NCBI RefSeq assembly: GCF_001425165.1
Contig: NZ_LMDU01000012.1
Span: 511,036 to 575,035 of the forward strand
DNA: 64,000 nucleotides
Direction: 5' to 3'
Source: Pelomonas sp. Root405
GTDB taxonomy: Bacteria; Pseudomonadota; Gammaproteobacteria; Burkholderiales; Burkholderiaceae_C
Part shown: one piece after another, positions 58,993 through 64,000 of the stretch
How positions within the stretch are numbered: position 1 is the first letter of the stretch
Layout: every line of letters begins with the position of its first letter
Notes under the pieces: model-generated
What the model saw: only the letters and a program-made list of their open reading frames with translations
The model's database searches: none
Told to the model about the DNA's origin: nothing
Position numbers and translations under genes: made by a program

Positions 58993-59967
58993 GTGGCTGA
59001 GCCCCTGGTTTACGCGGGTGGCGGCGCTGCGGATGCCACTGCGCCAGCGACGGGCGTCGGCATCACCGCGGTGGAGCGGGACACGGGCATCAGCAAGGAA
59101 ACGCTGCGCGTCTGGGAGCGCCGCTACGGTTTCCCCGCGCCATCGCGCGACGCCGCGGGCGAGCGGCTCTACCCGCAGGAGCAGGTGCTCAAGCTGCGGC
59201 TCGTCAAGCGGCTGCTGGACGCCGGGCACCGGCCCGGCCGCATCGTGGCGGCGCCGCTGACGGAGCTGTCGGCGCTGCTGCAGCCCCCTGTTGCCGCGAG
59301 CGAGGCGGCCAGCGGGGCCGAGGCGCCCGAGGTGGCGGCCTGCACCGCGCTGCTGCAAAGCCATGACGTCGACGGCTTGCGCCGCACGCTGTCACAGGCC
59401 GTGCTGCGCCGGGGGCTTGCGGGCAGCATCAGCCAGGTGTTTGCGCCATTGACCACGCGCATCGGCGAGCTGTGGATGAGCGGCGAGCTGCAGGTGTTTG
59501 AAGAGCACATTTACAGCGAGTCGCTGCAACTTGTGCTGCGCCAGTCCATTCACGCCTTGCCGGTCAATCTGCAGGGTGCCGGCCCGCGTGTACTGCTCAC
59601 CACGCTGCCCGGTGAAGGCCATGCGCTGGGCCTGCTGATGGCCGAGGCGCTGCTCAGCCTGGAGGGTGCCGTCTGTCTGTCGCTGGGCGTGCAGACGCCG
59701 ATTGCCCAGCTGCCCGCAGCGGCGGCGGTGCACCGCGCTGATGTCGTGGCGCTCAGCTTCAGCGGGCAGCTGCCCGCGCGCGCCGTCTTTGACGGACTGG
59801 GCCAGCTGCGCGAGCAACTGCCGGCCAATGTCGAGATCTGGGCTGGCGGCAGCAACCGGGCACTCCGTTTGCCGGGTGTGCCGGACGGCGTGCGCTGTGT
59901 TGATGGCCTGGCTGCGATCACGCCAGAGATTGCGCGCTGGCGCGAACTTTTAGAATCAGGTCTCTAA
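58993..59967 (+). CDS. MerR-family B12-dependent photoreceptor-type regulator (CarH/LitR-like)
   Basis: 324 residues from GTG 58993. The MerR helix-turn-helix (AVERDTGISKETLRVWERRYGFP, about 25-48) is followed by a four-helix B12-cap domain and a Rossmann cobalamin domain. Signature residues for light-sensing adenosylcobalamin regulators are intact: W161-x9-E171-H172 (WMSGELQVFEEH) and the axial-ligand motif E208-x-H210-x-x-G213. Known relatives bind DNA as tetramers in the dark and release it when light breaks the Co-C bond. It is divergent from the lipid operon and 12 bp upstream of a di-iron protein gene. Confidence 0.92.
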   Translation: MAEPLVYAGGGAADATAPATGVGITAVERDTGISKETLRVWERRYGFPAPSRDAAGERLYPQEQVLKLRLVKRLLDAGHRPGRIVAAPLTELSALLQPPVAASEAASGAEAPEVAACTALLQSHDVDGLRRTLSQAVLRRGLAGSISQVFAPLTTRIGELWMSGELQVFEEHIYSESLQLVLRQSIHALPVNLQGAGPRVLLTTLPGEGHALGLLMAEALLSLEGAVCLSLGVQTPIAQLPAAAAVHRADVVALSFSGQLPARAVFDGLGQLREQLPANVEIWAGGSNRALRLPGVPDGVRCVDGLAAITPEIARWRELLESGL

Positions 59968-59979
59968 CGAGGACCCGCC

Positions 59980-60849
59980 ATGCTTTACCCCGAACTGTTC
60001 AAGCAACTGGAAGCCGTGCGCTGGAACATGGATCGCGACATTCCCTGGGATAAGTTCGACGCCACCCAGCTGAGCGACGAACAGGCCCAGACGATCAAGA
60101 TGAACGCCATCACCGAGTGGGCGGCGCTGCCGGCCACCGAGATGTTCTTGCGCGACAACCGCGAAGACAGCGACTTTTCGGCCTTCATGTCGGTGTGGTT
60201 CTTCGAGGAGCAAAAGCACAGCCTCGTGCTGATGGAGTACCTCAGGCGCTTCCGTCCCGACCTCGTCCCTACCGAGGAAGAGCTGCACGAGGTGCGCTTC
60301 GATTTCGACCCCGCCCCGGCACTCGAAACGCTGATGCTGCATTTTTGCGGCGAGATTCGCCTCAACCACTGGTACCGCCGCGCGGCCGAGTGGCACACCG
60401 AGCCGGTCATCAAGGCGATCTACGAAACCTTGTCGCGCGACGAGGCCCGCCATGGCGGCGCCTACCTGCGCTACATGAAGCGCGCCATGACCAAGTTCGG
60501 CGACGAGGCGCGCGCCGCCTTTGCCAAGGTCGGCGTGCTGATGGCCAGCGCGCGTCGCACCGCCCAGGCGCTGCACCCGACCAACCTGCACGTCAACACC
60601 AAGCTCTTCCCGCGCGACACCATCCAGAGCCGACTGCCCGACCCCGAGTGGCTGGAGCACTGGCTGGACAAGCAGATCCAGTTCGACTCGGTCTGGGAGA
60701 ACAAGGTCGTTGAGCGCATCCTGCACAACATGAGCCTGCTGATGGACCGCAGCTTTGCCACCGTGCAAGAACTCAACCGCTTCCGCAAAGAAATGGCGGC
60801 ACGCATCGTGCCGCCATCTGCGGAAAGCCTGGCCAGCAAGCCGGCCTGA
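59980..60849 (+). CDS. Ferritin-like di-iron protein, acyl-ACP desaturase-like
   Basis: 289 residues, all helical. Two ExxH motifs, E77-x2-H80 (EEQKH) and E155-x2-H158 (DEARH), plus Glu54 and Glu125 (GEIRLNH) supply a complete di-iron site with spacing like that of soluble acyl-ACP desaturases. Databases often call this group simply ferritin. Start ATG 59980 follows the photoreceptor-type gene by 12 bp with GAGGA upstream, so the two are probably co-transcribed. A fatty-acid desaturase role would match the facing lipid operon, but the substrate is unproven. Confidence 0.8.
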   Translation: MLYPELFKQLEAVRWNMDRDIPWDKFDATQLSDEQAQTIKMNAITEWAALPATEMFLRDNREDSDFSAFMSVWFFEEQKHSLVLMEYLRRFRPDLVPTEEELHEVRFDFDPAPALETLMLHFCGEIRLNHWYRRAAEWHTEPVIKAIYETLSRDEARHGGAYLRYMKRAMTKFGDEARAAFAKVGVLMASARRTAQALHPTNLHVNTKLFPRDTIQSRLPDPEWLEHWLDKQIQFDSVWENKVVERILHNMSLLMDRSFATVQELNRFRKEMAARIVPPSAESLASKPA

Positions 60850-60859
60850 GCCCCGCGGC

Positions 60860-61726
60860 TCAACCGCCGCGCGAGCGCTTCAGCACCACCAGGGCGAAGG
60901 CTGCTGCGGCAACAGCTGCCCAGCCGAGGAACTGCGCCGTCGCCAGCTGGGCCAGCGTCTTGCCCAGGTCTTGCAGCACCCAGGTGACCAGGTTGGTGCC
61001 CGACTCCAACGCTTGGACCAGGCTCCTGCCGTCGTACACCAGCGTGTGGTTGATCTGCTCGTTCAAGCCCTGCAGCGCGCGCAGCGGCCATTCGATGTCG
61101 TAGACCTGGTACAGCACGGCCACGGCCACGCCGACGCCGACCAACACGACCGGCACGCCCAGCCGCTTCAACCAGGCCGAGGCGGCCATCAGCACGAAGA
61201 TCACGGGCGCCAGCCACAGCATCAACGGCAAGGTGCCGACGAGGCCGCGCACCAGCAGCGGCGTGGCCGCCATGATGACCTCGCCCCAGTTAACCGCCAG
61301 CGCGGTGGAGAAGTCGGCCCGGCTCGTCAGCACGCTCATCGCAATCGGGATGCCGAACAGCATGCCGACGACGGCGCCACCCAGCGGCGCCAGCCAGGCA
61401 TGGGCGATCACCGTGGACATCACGCTCTCGCTCGGCCTGCCCGGCAAAGACAGCCAGAACTCGATGGAACGGTCCTGCGTGTCGCGCCGCGCCAGGCCCG
61501 GCAGCTGGAACAGCGCCACCAGCAGCGAGATGCCATAGACGGCGCAAGCGCTCATCATGACCATGCCGACGGCCATCAACTCGGGGCTGTCCATCGGCAG
61601 GCCGTTGATCTCGCCGAACGGCAACGCCGCCAGGAAGAGCAGCGGGGGCGCCAGCGCGGCAATCAGCCAGCCGCGCTTGTGCTGCATCCATTCGCGCTGC
61701 AGCAGGGTGGGGATATGGTTTGTCAT
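60860..61726 (-). CDS. ABC-2 type permease of a GntR-controlled exporter
   Basis: 288 residues with six hydrophobic segments (about 20-40, 55-75, 105-130, 150-175, 180-215, 260-282). RRDTQDRSIEFWLSLPGRPSESVMSTVIAH resembles the coupling region of YtrC/D-like permeases. It is expected to dimerise and work with the ATPase encoded 13 bp upstream. Cargo unknown; related YtrA-controlled systems respond to cell-wall-active compounds. It converges on the di-iron gene (10 bp gap). Confidence 0.88.
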   Translation of the reverse strand: MTNHIPTLLQREWMQHKRGWLIAALAPPLLFLAALPFGEINGLPMDSPELMAVGMVMMSACAVYGISLLVALFQLPGLARRDTQDRSIEFWLSLPGRPSESVMSTVIAHAWLAPLGGAVVGMLFGIPIAMSVLTSRADFSTALAVNWGEVIMAATPLLVRGLVGTLPLMLWLAPVIFVLMAASAWLKRLGVPVVLVGVGVAVAVLYQVYDIEWPLRALQGLNEQINHTLVYDGRSLVQALESGTNLVTWVLQDLGKTLAQLATAQFLGWAAVAAAAFALVVLKRSRGG

Positions 61727-61739
61727 GGCGGCTCCTTGA

Positions 61740-62609
61740 TCAGGCTTGCTTGTTGTTCAGCGCCGGGTTGCGGGTCAGCGCCATGAAGAGGTCGACAAGG
61801 CTGGGGCGCACGCGCTGGCCCAGGCTCGTGATGTGTTCGGGCGGCGGGCCGTCGAACAGCGACGTCGTGCGGCCCTGCTCGCGGTAGCGCAGCAGCGGGT
61901 GGGCTGCGGCCATCGCATCGGCCGCGGCCGGGTCGTGGTTCAGTGCCACGAAGCGGCGGTCGATGTCCTCCAGGCTGATCGACAGCGCCACGCGACCCTC
62001 GTCCAGCATGATCACGTCCGACAGCAGCGCCTCGACTTCCTCCACCTGGTGCGTCGAGATCAGCACGCTGCGCTCGCCGTCGCACCACTCGTCGATGAGC
62101 ATCTCGTAGAAGCTCTTGCGCGACACCACGTCCAGGCCCAGCGTCGGCTCGTCCAGGATCATCAACTTGGCGTCGATGGCGGCGATCAGCGCCAGGTGCG
62201 TCTGCGCCACCATGCCCTTGGACAGGCTCTTGACCTTGTCGCCCTCGCTGACGCTGGTGCGCTTGAGCAGCGCCCGCGCCCGCTCGGCCGAGAACTTTGG
62301 CTGCAGCTGGCTCATCAGCGTGATCAGCTCATGCACCTTGGCCCAGCGCGGCAGCACCGCCACGTCGGGGATGTAGCTCAGCTCGGTCAGCAATTGCTGG
62401 CGGTTCCGGGTCGGCTCCAGGCCCAGCACGCTCATCTGGCCCTGCACCGGCAGCAGGCCGACCAGCGCCTTCATCAGCGAGGTCTTGCCCGCGCCGTTGT
62501 GGCCAAGCAGGCCGACGACACGGCCCTTGGGCACGGTGATGGAGACGTCGTTCAGCGCGGTCTTCTTGCCGTAGCGCAGCGAGACGTTCTTGACTTCGAT
62601 CAGGTTCAT
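61740..62609 (-). CDS. ABC transporter ATP-binding protein (YtrB-like)
   Basis: 289 residues. Walker A GHNGAGKTSL, Walker B KLMILDEPTLGLD and switch His in STHQVEEVEALL are intact; the signature is LSKGMVAQ, a common variant of LSGGQ in this subfamily. A 75-residue C-terminal extension is typical of YtrB/EcsA-like ATPases. ATG 62609 overlaps the GntR stop by 4 bp. Confidence 0.93.
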   Translation of the reverse strand: MNLIEVKNVSLRYGKKTALNDVSITVPKGRVVGLLGHNGAGKTSLMKALVGLLPVQGQMSVLGLEPTRNRQQLLTELSYIPDVAVLPRWAKVHELITLMSQLQPKFSAERARALLKRTSVSEGDKVKSLSKGMVAQTHLALIAAIDAKLMILDEPTLGLDVVSRKSFYEMLIDEWCDGERSVLISTHQVEEVEALLSDVIMLDEGRVALSISLEDIDRRFVALNHDPAAADAMAAAHPLLRYREQGRTTSLFDGPPPEHITSLGQRVRPSLVDLFMALTRNPALNNKQA

Positions 62610-62959
62610 GTCGACTCCCAGTTCAGATCCTTGGCGGTCAGCCCCAGCCGCTTGAGCTTGGCGCGCAGAGTCGGCCAGTCCTTCTGCAGGAACTGCTCGC
62701 GCTCGTGCCGCAGCAGCCGCTCCCGGGCGCCGGCCATCACATACATGCCCAGGCCGCGCCGCGACTCGATCAGACCGTGGTCGCTGAGCGCCTGCAGCGC
62801 CCGCGTCACGGTCAGCGGGTTGATGACGTACTGGCTGGCGAGTACGCGCACCGAGGGCAGGGCCTCGCCTTCCGGGGGGCTGCCGTCAAGCAGCTGCACG
62901 GCCAGGCGGTCGGCAAGCTGCTGGTAAATCGGCGCCTGGTCTGTCCAGGTGGGAGTCAT
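62606..62959 (-). CDS. GntR-family regulator, YtrA subfamily
   Basis: 117 residues from ATG 62959: a winged helix-turn-helix (PIYQQLADRLAVQLLDG, LPSVRVLASQYVINPLTVTRALQALSDHGLI) and a very short C-terminal helical pair, the YtrA hallmark. It most likely represses its own gabc operon by binding the palindrome just upstream. An upstream extension of the frame to 63082 is not supported. Confidence 0.92.
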   Translation of the reverse strand: MTPTWTDQAPIYQQLADRLAVQLLDGSPPEGEALPSVRVLASQYVINPLTVTRALQALSDHGLIESRRGLGMYVMAGARERLLRHEREQFLQKDWPTLRAKLKRLGLTAKDLNWEST

Positions 62960-62971
62960 GGGTGCTCCGGG

Positions 62972-62993
62972 GTGTGTTGCTGATGTAGCACAC
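62972..62993 (-). promoter_or_regulatory. Candidate YtrA-type operator
   Basis: GTGTG-TTGCTGATGTAGC-ACAC: a 22-bp imperfect dyad with GTGTG/(C)ACAC ends, close to the GTGTAC...GTACAC style bound by YtrA regulators, 12 bp before the gntR start. A minus-strand TATGGT at 62993-62998 could be its minus-10. Confidence 0.5.
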
Positions 62994-63152
62994 CATATCT
63001 CCGGCGCGGGGCGGCGACCTAACTGAAGGCGACGAGCTGCAGATTCGTGGGCATGGGCTGTCGGGTTCGTCGGTGTCGACATTCTTTACGTCGATCTACT
63101 TCACGCCACCTCTCCGATGAATTACACATTTTGAATCAACAACTTACTTTCA

Positions 63153-63167
63153 TGGCCTGAAGCTTGC
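63153..63167 (+). promoter_or_regulatory. Candidate sigma-54 promoter of the second PEP-CTERM gene
   Basis: TGGCCTGAAGCTTGC fits the minus-24/minus-12 consensus TGGCACG-N4-TTGC with exact spacing and 9 of 11 fixed positions. Transcription would begin near 63179, 35 bp before the ATG. PEP-CTERM genes are known in several betaproteobacteria to need RpoN and the PrsK/PrsR pair. Confidence 0.65.
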
Positions 63168-63213
63168 GTCGTGCCTAGAGACGCATGTCCGTCGCCTCGA
63201 AGGAGCCATCATC

Positions 63214-63792
63214 ATGAAATTGAGTCAGATCGCCGCGGCAGCATGTCTGTGCCTCACCAGCCTGATCGCAAGCGCAGCCCCCGTCTCGATCACGCAGAAC
63301 GACGTTTTGACGACGGGTGGCCAAGACATGAGCTTCGTCTTCAACGGCTTGGCCCCGTCCAATGGTGCTGGCGGCATGATCACGATCAGCCCAAGCGGCG
63401 GCCGGATCACCGGTCTGGACCTGAGCGGCGCATTTCCCTTAGAAGCTGAGCACTTCGAAGTCACGTTTGACGGCGTTTCTCAGGGCTTCTACAGCTGCGG
63501 TGGCGCTTCCAACAATGGCTCGACGGCCATTGGCGGTGCCACTGACAACAGCGGCAATTTCAACGATTGCGTTTTCTCGCTGTCACTGGGGTTGGCCGAT
63601 TCTTTCCTGGCCGACGGCCTGCTGACGGTAGGCGTCTTGTTCGGGGCCGACGTGAGCACGTTTTCCCACGACGATGTGGTCAACGTCGCACTGGACTACG
63701 ACTCTGGCTCGCGGATTCCCGAGCCTGCCTCCCTGGCGCTGGTGAGCCTGGCTCTGCTCGGCGCTGCCGCGACGCGCCGCAAGGCTCGCTGA
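63214..63792 (+). CDS. PEP-CTERM sorting-domain exported protein
   Basis: 192 residues. Signal peptide (1-22, ending ASA), a Ser/Gly/Asn-rich beta-type mature domain with one Cys pair (about 94 and 112), and a C-terminal IPEPASLAL, hydrophobic helix and RRKAR tail: the exosortase sorting signal. It is unrelated in its mature part to the other PEP-CTERM protein at 26.5 kb. AAGGAG lies 8 nt before ATG 63214. Preceded by a likely sigma-54 promoter and followed by a strong terminator, it is monocistronic. Confidence 0.92.
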   Translation: MKLSQIAAAACLCLTSLIASAAPVSITQNDVLTTGGQDMSFVFNGLAPSNGAGGMITISPSGGRITGLDLSGAFPLEAEHFEVTFDGVSQGFYSCGGASNNGSTAIGGATDNSGNFNDCVFSLSLGLADSFLADGLLTVGVLFGADVSTFSHDDVVNVALDYDSGSRIPEPASLALVSLALLGAAATRRKAR

Positions 63793-63810
63793 ACCAGCAG
63801 CCTGACGTAC

Positions 63811-63848
63811 AAAGGGCGCCGCGGGTCACCGCGCGGCGCCCTTTTCCC
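63811..63848 (+). terminator. Intrinsic terminator of the second PEP-CTERM gene
   Basis: 13-bp perfect stem AAAGGGCGCCGCG/CGCGGCGCCCTTT (63811-63823 with 63832-63844) followed by TTCCCTTTC. Confidence 0.85.
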
Positions 63849-63880
63849 TTTCTGGGGAGCTGCCATCCTCGCGGTGCGCG

Positions 63881-63999
63881 ATGCGCATGCTGCTCATCAC
63901 TGTCGACGGGCGCCGCAGCACGGCGGAACTGCAGAACATGCGCGCTCGCCCAAGTTCGCCGCGCAGGCGCTCGAAGAACTTCAGCGCGACGGTTTGTGA
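63881..63999 (+). pseudogene. Frameshifted gene remnant at the right edge
   Basis: From ATG 63881 the frame reads RMLLITVDGRRSTAELQNM; then, two bases out of phase, 63952-63999 reads KFAAQALEELQRDGL and stops (TGA). Together these look like one short domain of the type LLxxVDGRRTxAEL...ALxELxxxGL found in proteobacterial regulatory proteins, broken by at least one indel. No start context or ribosome site is seen. I cannot name the family. It could also be chance. Confidence 0.3.
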
Positions 64000-64000
64000 T

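Noticed and set aside
58947-59000. 17-codon upstream ORF (ATG 58947) overlapping the regulator start
   Set aside because: No ribosome site and no notable peptide; overlap may be chance, although leader control of the GTG start cannot be excluded.

Overview
The window looks like chromosome of a high-GC betaproteobacterium of the order Burkholderiales, probably a Roseateles, Pelomonas, Mitsuaria or Rubrivivax relative. This rests on the conserved blocks bamE-dapB-exbB-exbD-leuS-lptE-holA and hpf-ptsN-hprK, the metX-metW pair, two PEP-CTERM proteins, and the residue style of the proteins. It is mostly core chromosome; there is no prophage, integron, CRISPR array, rRNA or tRNA that I can support.

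Layout. 1-9.2 kb: the 3' part of a molybdopterin hydroxylase gene, two tiny Cys-rich exported proteins, a queuosine-precursor transporter, pyrF joined to a large hybrid histidine kinase, and a PAS-GGDEF-EAL protein. 9.2-16.5 kb: acetyltransferase, purB, GST, an odd response regulator, an FMN glutamate synthase-like protein and sppA. 16.5-20.2 kb: a MITE-like element, then a YbhGFS-like exporter with its TetR regulator. 20.3-26.3 kb: a chemoreceptor, metX-metW behind a SAM-II riboswitch, an M20 peptidase and a LysR regulator. 26.4-32.2 kb: a PEP-CTERM protein, an AmgK-like remnant, then lptD-surA-rsmA. 32.2-33.3 kb: a secreted barnase-type RNase with barstar and a small ORF. 33.5-40.9 kb: malic enzyme, thiL-pgpA-pncC, a GGDEF-EAL sensor and a cupredoxin-like protein. 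40.9-51.7 kb: holA, lptE, leuS, exbDB, dapB, bamE, fur, hprK, ptsN, hpf, corA. 51.7-60.8 kb: an eight-gene coupled operon for lipid modification, divergent from a B12-dependent photoreceptor-type regulator and a di-iron desaturase-like protein. 60.8-64 kb: a GntR-controlled ABC exporter, a second PEP-CTERM protein with a likely sigma-54 promoter, and a gene remnant.

The two strongest regulatory observations are these. (1) metX is preceded by a clear SAM-II aptamer, and the downstream intrinsic terminator is complementary over 12 bp to the aptamer's own 3' P1 strand, so a complete transcription-attenuation switch can be read from the sequence. (2) A CarH/LitR-type regulator carrying W-x9-EH and ExHxxG faces a lipid operon (FAD desaturase-like, DUF1365, Cfa-type methyltransferase, chalcone isomerase-like, MFS, DUF3833, SDR, NTF2-like). 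Between them lie twin TTGTCCWGGRCAA palindromes 63 bp apart and a structured leader containing a terminator-like hairpin. This suggests light/B12-controlled membrane fatty-acid remodelling. A third observation is a 186-bp inverted-repeat element placed in a CTAG that holds the stop codons of two convergent genes without damaging either.
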